Shown: positions 11,056 to 19,670, counted from the first letter of the stretch. The stretch is DNA of 32,517 nucleotides from Mycobacterium sp. (GCF_019247635.1 NZ_JAFBAR010000031.1:1-32517); one strand, 5' to 3'. The notes: generated from the sequence alone by a model not told the origin. Numbers and translations are program-made.

Positions 11056-12186
11056 GTGACACATTCCCAGCGTCGAGACAATTTGAAAGCACAAATTCGC
11101 GCCGCGGGACTCGATGCGATGCTGGTCACGGACCTGATCAACGTGCGATATCTGTCCGGATTCACCGGCTCAAACGGCGCGTTGCTGGTTTTCGCCGACG
11201 ACCGTGAGGCCGTGCTGGCTACCGACGGCCGCTACCGCACGCAGGCCGCGCAGCAAGCGCCCGGGCTCGAAGTGGCTATCGACCGCGCCGTCGGGCGCCA
11301 CCTGGCCGGTCGGGCGGCCGACGACGGTGTGCGCACGCTGGGTTTCGAGAGCAACGTGGTCACCGTCGACGGCTTCGACGCGCTGACCAGCGAGTTGTCC
11401 GAGCGGGACGCCGGACCCACCGAGCTGGTGCGGGCCGCCGGGACCGTGGAGGCGTTGCGCGAGGTTAAGGACGCAGGCGAGCTGGCGCTGCTGCGGCTGG
11501 CCTGCGAGGCCGCCGACGCGGCGCTCGCCGATCTCGCGGAACGCGGGGGTCTGCGGCCCGGGCGGACCGAACGCGAGGTGGCCCGCGAGCTGGAAAACCT
11601 GATGCTCGACCACGGTGCCGATACGATCTCGTTCGAGACGATCGTGGCCGCCGGCCCGAATTCGGCTATTCCGCATCACCGGCCCACCGACGCGGTGCTG
11701 GCCGCGGGCGATTTCGTGAAGATCGACTTCGGCGCGCTGGTCGCCGGATACCACTCCGACATGACCCGCACGTTCGTGCTGGGCCCCGCCGCCGATTGGC
11801 AGTTGGAGATCTATCAGCTGGTCGCTGAGGCGCAAAAGGCGGGTCGGGAGGCTTTGGTGCCGGGCACCAACCTGTGCGACGTCGACGGCGCGGCCCGCCA
11901 GCTGATCGCCGAGGCCGGCTACGGCGAGCAGTTCGGTCATGGTCTGGGACACGGCGTCGGCCTTCAGATACACGAAGCGCCAGGCATCGGGGCGACGTCC
12001 GCCGGTACACTACTGGCGGGCTCCGTGGTGACTGTGGAGCCCGGCGTCTATCTACCCGGCCGTGGTGGTGTGCGCATCGAGGACACATTGGTAGTGGCCT
12101 CTGGAGCAACCCCAGCAGCCTCAGAAAGTGCCGGGCAGAGCCCGGAATTATTGACCCGGTTCCCCAAGGAACTGGCCATCCTGTAG
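11056..12186 (+). CDS. pepQ: M24 family Xaa-Pro dipeptidase/aminopeptidase
   Basis: Cytosolic metallopeptidase removing or splitting Xaa-Pro dipeptides. The 376-residue protein has a creatinase-type N-terminal domain (MLVTDLINVRYLSGFTGSNG) and a pita-bread catalytic domain. The dinuclear metal ligands are in place: D224 in KIDFGALVAGY, D235 in HSDMTRTF, H299 in HGLGHGVGLQIHE, E328 in VEPGVYLPG and E342 in RIEDTLVV. GTG 11056 follows the short divergent promoter region. efp begins 15 bases after the stop, an association seen in many actinobacteria. Confidence 0.93.
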   Translation: MTHSQRRDNLKAQIRAAGLDAMLVTDLINVRYLSGFTGSNGALLVFADDREAVLATDGRYRTQAAQQAPGLEVAIDRAVGRHLAGRAADDGVRTLGFESNVVTVDGFDALTSELSERDAGPTELVRAAGTVEALREVKDAGELALLRLACEAADAALADLAERGGLRPGRTEREVARELENLMLDHGADTISFETIVAAGPNSAIPHHRPTDAVLAAGDFVKIDFGALVAGYHSDMTRTFVLGPAADWQLEIYQLVAEAQKAGREALVPGTNLCDVDGAARQLIAEAGYGEQFGHGLGHGVGLQIHEAPGIGATSAGTLLAGSVVTVEPGVYLPGRGGVRIEDTLVVASGATPAASESAGQSPELLTRFPKELAIL

Positions 12187-12201
12187 GAGATCTAGCAGAC
12201 C

Positions 12202-12765
12202 GTGGCGACCACCGCTGACTTCAAGAACGGACTTGTCCTGGCGATCGACGGCCAGTTGTGGACGATCACCGAGTTCCAGCACGTCAAACCCGGCAAGGGA
12301 CCGGCCTTCGTGCGCACCAAGCTCAAGAACGTGCTCTCGGGCAAGGTCGTCGACAAGACCTACAACGCAGGGGTGAAGGTCGACACCGCCACCGTCGACC
12401 GCCGCGATACCACCTACCTGTACCGCGACGGATCGGACTTCGTGTTCATGGATAGCGAGGACTACGAGCAGCACCCGCTGCCGGAGTCCCTGGTCGGCGA
12501 CGCCGCGCGGTTCCTGCTGGAGGGGCTGCCGGTGCAGGTGGCCTTCCACAACGGGTCGCCGCTGTACATCGAACTGCCGGTGACCGTCGAGCTCGAGGTC
12601 ACCCACACCGAGCCGGGCCTGCAAGGTGACCGGTCCAGCGCGGGCACCAAACCCGCCACGGTGGAGACCGGCGCGCAGATCCAGGTGCCGCTGTTCATCA
12701 ACACCGGCGACAAGCTGAAGGTGGATTCCCGCGACGGCAGCTACCTGGGCCGGGTTAACGCCTGA
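12202..12765 (+). CDS. efp: Translation elongation factor P
   Basis: Binds the ribosome between P and E sites and relieves stalling at polyproline stretches. At 187 residues it has the three beta-barrel domains: KOW-like N-terminus, central EFP domain and C-terminal OB domain ending [13 protein letters not shown]. The loop tip that is post-translationally modified in some bacteria reads [10 protein letters not shown] with K32 at the apex. No epmA/epmB-like modification genes are in the window. The GTG start at 12202 has GGAGA at 12187-12191 upstream. It lies between pepQ and nusB. The Pro-rich sulfotransferase at 23445 would be a natural EF-P client. Confidence 0.96.
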   Translation: MATTADFKNGLVLAIDGQLWTITEFQHVKPGKGPAFVRTKLKNVLSGKVVDKTYNAGVKVDTATVDRRDTTYLYRDGSDFVFMDSEDYEQHPLPESLVGDAARFLLEGLPVQVAFHNGSPLYIELPVTVELEVTHTEPGLQGDRSSAGTKPATVETGAQIQVPLFINTGDKLKVDSRDGSYLGRVNA

Positions 12766-12767
12766 CT

Positions 12768-13268
12768 ATGCCGGATCGAAAAGCGGCGCCGAGCGGCAAA
12801 CCGGCCAGGCCGGTTAAGGGACGTCATCAGGCCCGCAAGCGCGCGGTGGACCTGCTGTTTGAGGCCGAGGCCCGTGGCATGACCCCGGTCGAGGCCGTCG
12901 ACACCCGCACCGCGCTGGCCGAGACGAAACCGGAGGTGGCACCGCTGCATCTCTACACGACCCTGGTCGCGCGGGGCGTGGGCGAGCACGCCGCCCACAT
13001 CGACGACCTGATCACCTCGCACTTGCAGGGCTGGGCACTGGACCGGTTGCCCGCGGTGGACCGCGCCATTCTGCGGGTCGCGGTGTGGGAGTTGCTCTAC
13101 GCCGATGACGTTCCGGCACCGGTCGCCGTCGACGAGGCCGTGGAGCTGGCCAAGGAGCTGTCCACCGACGACTCGCCGGGGTTCGTGAACGGCGTACTGG
13201 GCCAGGTCATGCTGGTGACCCCGCAGATCCGCGCGGCCGCGCAAGCGGTCCGAGAGGGCGCTTCATGA
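12768..13268 (+). CDS. nusB: Transcription antitermination factor NusB
   Basis: RNA-binding all-helical protein that, with NusE (S10), binds boxA of rRNA leaders for antitermination. The 166-residue product shows [21 protein letters not shown] at the N-terminus, the central [21 protein letters not shown] and the C-terminal [14 protein letters not shown], all diagnostic. The ATG is 2 bases after the efp stop, and the stop overlaps the next ATG by 4 bases. Confidence 0.96.
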   Translation: MPDRKAAPSGKPARPVKGRHQARKRAVDLLFEAEARGMTPVEAVDTRTALAETKPEVAPLHLYTTLVARGVGEHAAHIDDLITSHLQGWALDRLPAVDRAILRVAVWELLYADDVPAPVAVDEAVELAKELSTDDSPGFVNGVLGQVMLVTPQIRAAAQAVREGAS

Positions 13269-13684
13269 CCCGGCTGGAGTTGCGGGTGGTGCTGGCCGCC
13301 TGGCTGGCTGGGACGGTGGTGTTCGGTGCCGTCGTCTGCGCCGCGTACGGGTGGACCATCGTCGCGTCGGTGCTGTCGATCTACGCGCTGGGGGTCGGCG
13401 CTTGGTTGTATCACTCGATCGAGCGCCTCATCCTGGCCCGCCGCATCAGCACCGTCCGCCAGGCGGCCAAACCGCTGCAGCCGTTGCTGCCGGTGATGGC
13501 CGCGATCATGGGCCTGACGCAGGCCGTGGTGCGCTCGCTGTCCGACGTCACCGATCTGCCCGCGCGCCGCTGGGACTTTCCGCAGCGCTCGGTGCTCAAG
13601 TGGGTGGAAAACCCGCTCGGCATGCGGAGCAATCGGCGGATCGTGGACAGCGAAGTCGACAGCGACGATCACCCAGGGCACTGA
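13265..13684 (+). CDS. Small conserved mycobacterial membrane protein
   Basis: This 139-residue protein overlaps nusB by 4 bases (ATGA), so it is the last gene of the pepQ-efp-nusB operon, and it corresponds in position to Rv2532c. Residues 6-28 and 31-50 form two membrane helices. The rest is soluble, with a weakly amphipathic segment [20 protein letters not shown] and an acidic C-terminus. I recognise no catalytic motif. The function is unknown. Confidence 0.75.
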   Translation: MTRLELRVVLAAWLAGTVVFGAVVCAAYGWTIVASVLSIYALGVGAWLYHSIERLILARRISTVRQAAKPLQPLLPVMAAIMGLTQAVVRSLSDVTDLPARRWDFPQRSVLKWVENPLGMRSNRRIVDSEVDSDDHPGH

Positions 13685-13806
13685 GCCCGCTGCGCGAAAC
13701 GATTCCGCTACGCGGCACGGCGGGACAGAATCAACGTCAATTGGCGATGTTTTGGCAATGTCGAAGCCCGGCATCGCGCGACTTGCGCCAGGAGAACGGG
13801 GACGAG

Positions 13807-16650
13807 ATGAACCGAAACAGTGCCCAACCGCGCCGACTTCGCGTTTCGGCGCTGGCGGCAGTGGCCAACCCGTCGTACACGCGCATCGACACGTGGAACC
13901 TGCTCGACGACGCATGCCGTCATCTCGCCGAGGTAGACCTCGCCGGCCTGGACAAAGCGCACGACGTCGCCCGGGTGAAGCGGCTGATGGACCGCATCGG
14001 CGCCTACGAGCGGTACTGGCTGTATCCGGGCGCCGCGAACCTGGCGACGTTCCGCGCCCACCTGGAGAGCCTGTCCACGGTGCGGCTCACCGAAGAGGTG
14101 TCGCTGGCCGTGCGCCTGCTCGGTGAATACGGCGACCGCGCAGGGCTTTTCGATACTGCGGCCCCACTGGGCGATCAGGAGTTGGTGGCTCAGGCCAAGC
14201 GGCAACAGTTCTATACGGTCCTGCTGGCCGACGATTCCCCGGCAACGGCCCCCGATTGTCTCGCCGAGAGCTTGCGCGCGCTGCGCGACCCGTCCGGTGA
14301 CGTCCAATTCGAGATCCTGGTGGCCCCCAGCGTCGAGGACGCCATCACCGCGGTGGCGCTCAACGGCGAGATCCAGGCCGCGATCATCCGCCACGACCTG
14401 CCGCTGCGCTCGCGTGACCGAGTCCCGCTGATGAACACCCTGTTGGGGGCCGCGGACTCGGAGGAGGCGACGGTCGGTTCCGATCGCCCGCAGGACTGGA
14501 TCGAATGCGGCGAATGGATCAGGGAGCTGCGGCCCCACATCGACCTGTATCTGCTCACCGACGAGTCGATCGCGGCGGGCTCCGACGACGAGCCGGACGT
14601 CTACGACCGCACGTTTTACCGTCTAAACGACGTCACCGATCTGCACAGCACGGTCGTCGCGGGCTTACGCAACCGCTTCGCCACCCCGTTCTTCGACGCG
14701 CTGCGCGCCTACGCGTCCGCACCGGTCGGCCAGTTTCACGCGCTGCCCGTCGCGCGCGGCGCCAGCATCTTCAACTCGAAGTCGCTACAGGACATGGGCG
14801 AGTTCTACGGCCGCAACATCTTCATGGCCGAGACCTCGACCACCAGCGGTGGGCTGGACTCGCTGCTTGACCCGCACGGCAACATCAAGGACGCGCAGGG
14901 CAAGGCCTCCCGCACGTGGCGTTCCGACCACACGTACTTCGTCACCAACGGCACGTCGACGGCCAACAAGATCGTCGTGCAATCGCTGACCCGGCCGGGC
15001 GACATCGTGCTGATCGACCGCAACTGCCACAAGTCGCACCACTACGGTCTGGTGTTGGCGGGGGCCTACCCGCTCTACCTGGACGCCTACCCGCTGCCGC
15101 AGTTCGCCATCTACGGCGCGGTGTCGCTGCAGACCATCAAACAGACGCTGCTGGACCTCGAGGCGGCCGGACAGCTGCACAAGGTGCGGATGCTGCTGTT
15201 GACCAACTGCACCTTCGATGGCGTCGTCTACAACCCGCGCCGGGTGTTGGAGGAGGTGCTGGCGATCAAGCCGGACATCTGCTTCCTGTGGGACGAGGCG
15301 TGGTACGCCTTCGCGACCGCGGTGCCGTGGGCCCGGCAACGCACCGCAATGGTTTCGGCCAAGCGGCTCGGGGAGACGCTGGCGACGCCGCAGTACGCCG
15401 CCGAATACCGGGAATGGGCCGCCTCGATCGAGGGAGTTCCGCGGTCGGAGTGGGTCAACCGCCGGCTGCTACCCGACCCGCAGCGGGCGCGGGTTCGCGT
15501 CTATTCGACGCATTCGACGCATAAGTCGCTGTCGGCCTTCCGGCAGGCGTCGATGATCCACGTCCGCGACCAGGACTTCAACTCACGCGCCCGGGACGCT
15601 TTCGGCGAGGCGTTTTTGACCCACACGTCGACGTCGCCGAACCAGCAATTGCTCGCCTCGCTGGACCTGGCGCGCCGTCAGGTGGACATCGAGGGGTTCG
15701 AGTTGGTACGCAAGACCTATGACATGGCGCTGGTTTTCCGGCACCGTGTCCGCAAGGACCGGCTGATCAGCAAATGGTTCCGCATCCTCGACGAGGCCGA
15801 CCTGGTGCCCGAGGACTTCCGGGCGTCCCACGTCAGCTCCTACCGCGAGGTCAGGCAGGGCGCGCTGGAGGAATGGAACGAGGCGTGGCGCTCGGACCAG
15901 TTCGTGCTGGACCCGACGCGGGTCACCCTGTTCCTCGGTGAGACGGGGATGAATGGGTTCGACTTCCGGGAAAAGGTGCTGATGGATCGGTTTGGCATCC
16001 AGATCAACAAGACGTCGATCAACAGCGTGTTGTTGATCTTCACCATCGGCGTCACCTGGTCGAGCGTTCATTACCTGCTCGACGTGCTGCGCCGGGTCGC
16101 CACCGACCTCGACCGGGAGAAGGCGGCGGCCAGCGGGGCCGACTGGGCGCTGCATCATCGCCGCGTCGAGGAGATCACCGAGGATCTGCCGCACCTGCCC
16201 GACTTCAGCGAGTTCGACATCGCCTTCCGCCCCGATGAGGCCAGCCCGTTCGGCGACATGCGGTCGGCCTTCTACGCCGGTTACGAGGAATCGGACCGGG
16301 AGTATGTGCAGATCGGCAGTGCCGGCCGGCGGCTCGCCGAGGGAAAGAAACTGGTGTCGACGACGTTCGTGGTGCCCTATCCGCCGGGCTTTCCGGTCCT
16401 GGTCCCGGGTCAGGTGGTCTCCAAGGAGATCATCTATTTCCTGGCGCAGCTCGATGTCAAGGAGATCCACGGCTACAACCACGACCTCGGTTTGTCGGTG
16501 TTCACTCAGGAGGCGCTGGCGCGGTTGGAGGCCCAACGCAATGCGGCGATGGCCGCGGTGGGCGAAGCGGCGTCGACATTCGAAATCCCACCGGATGCGT
16601 CCAGCATCAACGGCGACAGCGCCGTACAGGTCGTTACCGAACGAGCGTAA
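13807..16650 (+). CDS. Orn/Lys/Arg decarboxylase-family PLP enzyme
   Basis: Large fold-type I PLP-dependent decarboxylase, matching Rv2531c, which as I recall is also 947 residues. The frame is open from 13351, but ATG 13807 gives that length and follows an AGGAG at 13790-13794; ATG 13747 is a weaker alternative. An N-terminal receiver-like wing domain (to about residue 250) precedes the PLP domain with SKSLQDMGEFYGRN, NGTSTANKIV, NCHKSHHYGL and WDEAWYAF. The PLP lysine is K573 in THSTHKSLSAF. The C-terminal domain ends around the GYNHDLGLSVF motif. The substrate (Arg, Lys or Orn) cannot be decided from sequence. It stands alone between the nusB operon and a convergent terminator. Confidence 0.93.
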   Translation: MNRNSAQPRRLRVSALAAVANPSYTRIDTWNLLDDACRHLAEVDLAGLDKAHDVARVKRLMDRIGAYERYWLYPGAANLATFRAHLESLSTVRLTEEVSLAVRLLGEYGDRAGLFDTAAPLGDQELVAQAKRQQFYTVLLADDSPATAPDCLAESLRALRDPSGDVQFEILVAPSVEDAITAVALNGEIQAAIIRHDLPLRSRDRVPLMNTLLGAADSEEATVGSDRPQDWIECGEWIRELRPHIDLYLLTDESIAAGSDDEPDVYDRTFYRLNDVTDLHSTVVAGLRNRFATPFFDALRAYASAPVGQFHALPVARGASIFNSKSLQDMGEFYGRNIFMAETSTTSGGLDSLLDPHGNIKDAQGKASRTWRSDHTYFVTNGTSTANKIVVQSLTRPGDIVLIDRNCHKSHHYGLVLAGAYPLYLDAYPLPQFAIYGAVSLQTIKQTLLDLEAAGQLHKVRMLLLTNCTFDGVVYNPRRVLEEVLAIKPDICFLWDEAWYAFATAVPWARQRTAMVSAKRLGETLATPQYAAEYREWAASIEGVPRSEWVNRRLLPDPQRARVRVYSTHSTHKSLSAFRQASMIHVRDQDFNSRARDAFGEAFLTHTSTSPNQQLLASLDLARRQVDIEGFELVRKTYDMALVFRHRVRKDRLISKWFRILDEADLVPEDFRASHVSSYREVRQGALEEWNEAWRSDQFVLDPTRVTLFLGETGMNGFDFREKVLMDRFGIQINKTSINSVLLIFTIGVTWSSVHYLLDVLRRVATDLDREKAAASGADWALHHRRVEEITEDLPHLPDFSEFDIAFRPDEASPFGDMRSAFYAGYEESDREYVQIGSAGRRLAEGKKLVSTTFVVPYPPGFPVLVPGQVVSKEIIYFLAQLDVKEIHGYNHDLGLSVFTQEALARLEAQRNAAMAAVGEAASTFEIPPDASSINGDSAVQVVTERA

Positions 16651-16677
16651 CGGTCGCTCCCCGCGATTGTTACGCTC
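16643..16677. terminator. Convergent hairpin terminator overlapping both stop codons
   Basis: GAGCGTAAC (16643-16651) pairs perfectly with GTTACGCTC (16669-16677). Inside, GG/TT give two G-U pairs and TCGC/GCGA four more pairs around a 5-base TCCCC loop, so the plus-strand transcript can form a 15-bp stem. It includes the decarboxylase stop (16648-16650) and the TetR-remnant stop (16670-16672). There is no U-tract, as is common for mycobacterial hairpin terminators. Confidence 0.75.
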
Positions 16678-17020
16678 CGAAATTCAGTGCGCGGTAGACG
16701 AAGTCGGTCAGCGCGTCGATGGCTTCGTCGTCACCGACCTGATATTCGCCGAACCGGCCTTGTGACATCTGCCAGTGCGATCCGAACCCGTCTAGCAACC
16801 CGGCGAACATCGCCAGTGTGAGCTCCGGGGGGGCGGGCAGCGTGCGGCCGGCCGCGGTGATGGGGTCGAGGTGGTCGCGTAGGTGGTTGATGTCCCGGTT
16901 CATCAGCTGCTGGATCTGGGCGCCGAATTCGGCGTTGACCAACGCTGCCTGCCGCAACGCGGTCAGCTCGACCCGGTTGCGCGTATAGAAGCGCCAGTAC
17001 GCCGCGGCCACAGGCTTGGC
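16670..17020 (-). pseudogene. 5'-truncated TetR-family regulator (ligand-binding part only)
   Basis: About 115 C-terminal residues read as a TetR ligand/dimerisation domain: AYWRFYTRNRVELTALRQAALVNAEFG, then a helical region ending TDFVYRALNFGA. The N-terminal HTH that every TetR protein needs is missing. Upstream of about 17020 the open minus frame continues to 17404, but it is antisense to HEAT-repeat coding sequence and shows no HTH. The join falls around 17010-17028. I read it as a gene cut at a rearrangement junction; it has no visible start and is probably non-functional. It shares the convergent terminator with the decarboxylase. Confidence 0.7.
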
Positions 17021-17410
17021 CAAACTGCGCGGCGGTGCCGACACCGTTAGCGCGCTGCTTGGCGATTCAGACCCGCTGGTGCGCGCGGCAGCGCTCACGG
17101 CACTCGGCGAATTAGGTTGCAGCGAAAGTGATTTCACCGCAATCAAGCAGGCACTGCGGGCCTCCGCATGGCAGGTGCGCGAGGGTGCCGCCCGCGCGTT
17201 GTCCGCCGCTCCGACCGAGTTCGCGGTGTGTTGACGGATGCGCTCGCCGACGCGCATCTGGACGTGCGGAAGGCTGCCGTCCTGAGCCTGACCCGGTGGG
17301 CCGGCGAACCTGCCGCACACGTCGGTGTGCGCGATGCGCTGAGCCTGGCGCTCAAGGACAGCGACGCCGACGTGCGGGCCTACGCCCGTCGGGCACTCGA
17401 GCACGCTTAG
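17016..17410 (+). pseudogene. HEAT-repeat protein remnant, 5'-truncated and frameshifted
   Basis: Two adjacent frames together encode a HEAT/PBS-lyase-type repeat protein C-terminus. Frame one (17016-17234) has LLGDSDPLVRAAALTALGELG and ASAWQVREGAARALSAAP. Frame two carries LTDALADAHLDVRKAAVLSL and LKDSDADVRAYARRALEHA to the stop at 17410. The frames switch at GTGTGT in 17226-17231. Removing one GT dinucleotide restores an unbroken reading ...EFAVLTDALAD..., so a 2-base slippage insertion is the simplest explanation. The 5' part of the gene is missing at the junction with the TetR remnant. No start other than a TTG at 17016 is available. Confidence 0.75.
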
Positions 17411-17497
17411 TCAGGTCATCGAGCCTGCGGTCATGGCGCCGAGACTGCGTGCAGCGTCGATTTCGCGAAGGATTCGCGCCCTCAGCGCAGACTCGGC

Positions 17498-17576
17498 GAG
17501 CGGGGCCACCATGGCGAGGGCCCCAAGAGCGGGGGCCCAAGAGCGGGGCCACCATGGCGAGGGCCCCAAGAGCGGG
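17498..17576. repeat. Perfect 36-bp direct repeat (43-bp period)
   Basis: Bases 17498-17533 and 17541-17576 are identical over 36 positions and separated by GGCCCAA. The unit starts GAGCGGGGCCACCATGG and ends CCCAAGAGCGGG. It sits between the HEAT remnant and the 3' end of the acetyltransferase gene, in a scar region with no intact gene (17411-17583). Confidence 0.9.
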
Positions 17577-17583
17577 CCCACGC

Positions 17584-18117
17584 TCACCGCAGGGGCTTGG
17601 CGTAGAGCAGGCTGTCGCCCGGCTCGGGTCCGATATTGGGATAGACGGCGCTTCGCGCCAGCCTGCCCTCCAATGCGAAACCGGCTCGCTGCAGCAGCTG
17701 GGCCGACCGCTCGTTGTCGACATGGCACGTGGCCCAGACGCGGTACGCGCCGCGGTCGGCCGTGAGCGCCGAAACCATGATGTCGAGCGCCTCGGACATC
17801 AAGCCCTTGCCCCACCACCGCCGGCCGATGCAGTAACCCACCTCGACGGAGTGCGGAACGGGCCGCCGGCAGCTGATCAGCCCGATGACGTCGCCGCTGT
17901 GCCGCAGCGTGATGGCCCAGGTCCGGGTGTCGTCGCCGGCGTTGAGTTTCTCGGTGATCACCCGTCGCGTCGCGGCCACGTCGGGGTGGGGTGTCCACAG
18001 CAGATACCGGGTGACCTCCGGGTCGCGGGCCACCCGTTGAAACAGCGCGCCGGCGTCATCGAGCACCGGGGGGCGCAGCACCAGCCGCGGCCCGGTGATG
18101 TGGTCTGGCGGGTACAT
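17584..18117 (-). CDS. GNAT-family N-acetyltransferase (RimJ/RimL type)
   Basis: Acetyl-CoA-dependent acetyltransferase of 177 residues. The N-terminus ITGPRLVLRPPVLDDAGALF is the typical RimJ/L entry strand. The acetyl-CoA motif region is EVGYCIGRRWWGKGLMSEAL (about residues 91-110), with the R/Q-x-x-G-x-G/A loop as RRWWGKG, followed by NERSAQLLQRAGFALEG, the conserved N-x-x-S-x-x-L-x-x-x-G-F motif. The ATG directly abuts the stop of the upstream serine-hydrolase gene (18118), so they form a two-gene minus-strand operon. The substrate is unknown; this subfamily modifies protein N-termini or small amines. Confidence 0.9.
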   Translation of the reverse strand: MYPPDHITGPRLVLRPPVLDDAGALFQRVARDPEVTRYLLWTPHPDVAATRRVITEKLNAGDDTRTWAITLRHSGDVIGLISCRRPVPHSVEVGYCIGRRWWGKGLMSEALDIMVSALTADRGAYRVWATCHVDNERSAQLLQRAGFALEGRLARSAVYPNIGPEPGDSLLYAKPLR

Positions 18118-19323
18118 CTACAGGCCCAGCCCGCGATAGGTCTGCCGGACGAACTTGGGTTGCGCCGTCCGCAGTTTGGCTTGTGACGTGTTGCCCGCGA
18201 CCGCGGCGGCCGCGTCCGAGGAGAACGTGGGCATGTTCTGCACCAGGTACAGCAGGATCAGATCGGCGCTCGGGTCGGCCTGCCACCACGTCCCGTATGC
18301 GCCGGGCCAGCTGAACGTCCCGACCCCGCCGGGCCCGAACAGCTGCGCCGACTTCGCCGGATCGGTGACCACCGACAGGTTCAGCCCAAACCCGCGGCCC
18401 ACCCACATCGGAGCCCCGAGGAAGGGGTGTCGCTTCTGCTCATCGGTCAGGTGGTCGGTGCGCATCAACCGCACCGACTCACTGGACAACACCCGCACGC
18501 CATCGACGCTCCCGTCTGATAGCAGCACCCGCACGAACCGCAGGTAGTCGTCCGCCGTCGACCACAATCCGCCTCCGGCGTTGCAGAACGACGGCGGCTT
18601 GACCTGCGGCGGGCCCATCACGTCGTGCCGCAGCTGGTCGCGCTCGTCGAGCCGATACATGGTGGCGGCGCGGCGCCGCGCTTCGGCGGAGACGAAGAAT
18701 CCGGTGTCGGTCATCCCGGCCGGGCCCAGGATCCGTTCGTCGAGAACCTGGTAGAAGGGCTTGCCCTCGATACGGGAAATGATCACGCCCAGCAGGTCGA
18801 TGGAGTGGCTGTAGGTCACCCGGTCGCCGGGCTGGTGCACCAGGGGCAGGGCGCTCAGCTCGGCCAGCCAGGTGGCCGAGCCCTGGCCGAACGGCAGGCG
18901 CAGATACGCCTTGGAGATGGGTCCGGACACGGAGAAGCCGTAGGCCAGACCGCTGGTGTGGGTGAGCAGGTCCTCGATCAAGATCGCCCGACGCGCGGGA
19001 TGCGTGCGGTCCAGCGGGCCGTGCGGGTCGTCGAGCACCCGCGGGTCGGCCAGCTCGGGCACCCACCGCGCGATAGGGTCGCGCAGGGCCAACTTGCCCT
19101 CGTCGACCAGGCTCATCGCCACCGCCACCGTGACCGGCTTGGTCATCGAGGCAATGCGGAACAGCGTGTCCCGCTGCATCGGCAGCCCGGCATCGACGTC
19201 GCGGTGGCCAATCTCGTTGACTTGCACGATTTCCCCGCGTTGCCAGATCATCGTCACCGCACCCGAGAGCAGCCCGGCGTCGCAGACCGCGCGAATAGAA
19301 GCGTCATTGCCTTGCAGGCTCAC
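18118..19323 (-). CDS. Beta-lactamase-fold serine hydrolase (class C/esterase type)
   Basis: Serine hydrolase of the beta-lactamase/transpeptidase-like family, matching Rv1367c in context. The catalytic S-x-x-K is in RIASMTKPVTVAVAM and the Tyr motif in YSHSIDLLG. A glycine-rich third motif, FGPGGVGTFSWPGAYGTWW, replaces KTG, as in esterase-like members such as EstB. I place the start at GTG 19323 (401 residues): it gives VSLQGNDASIRAV, and TAACCT at 19331-19336 lies 7 bases upstream. The frame remains open to 19419, but that stretch is low-complexity and unlike the family. No signal peptide or lipobox is seen, so it is probably cytosolic. It is likely an esterase rather than a true beta-lactamase. 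It is translated together with the GNAT gene downstream. Confidence 0.87.
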   Translation of the reverse strand: MSLQGNDASIRAVCDAGLLSGAVTMIWQRGEIVQVNEIGHRDVDAGLPMQRDTLFRIASMTKPVTVAVAMSLVDEGKLALRDPIARWVPELADPRVLDDPHGPLDRTHPARRAILIEDLLTHTSGLAYGFSVSGPISKAYLRLPFGQGSATWLAELSALPLVHQPGDRVTYSHSIDLLGVIISRIEGKPFYQVLDERILGPAGMTDTGFFVSAEARRRAATMYRLDERDQLRHDVMGPPQVKPPSFCNAGGGLWSTADDYLRFVRVLLSDGSVDGVRVLSSESVRLMRTDHLTDEQKRHPFLGAPMWVGRGFGLNLSVVTDPAKSAQLFGPGGVGTFSWPGAYGTWWQADPSADLILLYLVQNMPTFSSDAAAAVAGNTSQAKLRTAQPKFVRQTYRGLGL

Positions 19324-19330
19324 CCGGACG

Positions 19331-19336
19331 AGGTTA
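19331..19336 (-). promoter_or_regulatory. Candidate -10 box for the serine-hydrolase gene
   Basis: TAACCT on the minus strand fits TANNNT and ends 7 bases before the GTG at 19323, implying a leaderless or nearly leaderless transcript. It supports that start over the upstream in-frame ATG. No -35 is evident. Confidence 0.4.
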
Positions 19337-19670
19337 GCCGCCGGTGTACGGCCCGGGGAGCCGAGCCGCGGCAACGGCGGCGGATAGCGCGACTCAACTG
19401 ATTGCTGGTTGTTGTGCAAAACCTTTTTTGATGCGCCGTATGCGTGTTACTGTCGCGCTCTCCGGCTAATGCGATCTGGTGAACATGCTGCGAGGGCAGC
19501 GACATGCTCGAGACGGTATGCCGTTGCGCGTGATCCAGGGTGCGGGTTTGCAGTCACCAAGACCCGGAACCATGGGCGCGGGCGAGATTCGAGCCCCGGC
19601 CCATGTCGTACCACGAGGGTAGCGACTCGCTGCTCACTTCAACGGTTGGATCACTCAGCAAAGGCTGACA
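19337..19670. other. Intergenic stretch upstream of lprF without a recognisable gene
   Basis: About 330 bases between divergent starts. I see no ORF with protein-like composition and no tRNA. There is a T-run at 19424-19429 and a TACTGT (19448-19453) that could be a -10 box on the plus strand, giving a leader of roughly 210 bases before lprF. A Shine-Dalgarno-like AAGG (19661-19664) precedes the lprF ATG. Confidence 0.5.

Noticed and set aside
13741..13760. Near-repeat TTGGCGATG/TTGGCAATG upstream of the decarboxylase as a regulator site
   Set aside because: Two 9-mers with a mismatch are too short to separate from chance, and no regulator is adjacent.
13351..13806. N-terminal extension of the decarboxylase frame
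   Set aside because: It overlaps the small membrane gene in another frame, is Arg/Gly-rich, and the ATG at 13807 gives the family length with a Shine-Dalgarno-like AGGAG.
19324..19419. N-terminal extension of the serine hydrolase to the ATG at 19419
   Set aside because: The added residues are Pro/Arg-rich and unlike the family, and the putative -10 box at 19331-19336 lies inside this stretch.
19570..19605. tRNA T-arm-like sequence (GATTCGAGCCCC)
   Set aside because: The flanking bases do not pair as a 5-bp T stem, and no anticodon or D arm can be folded upstream.
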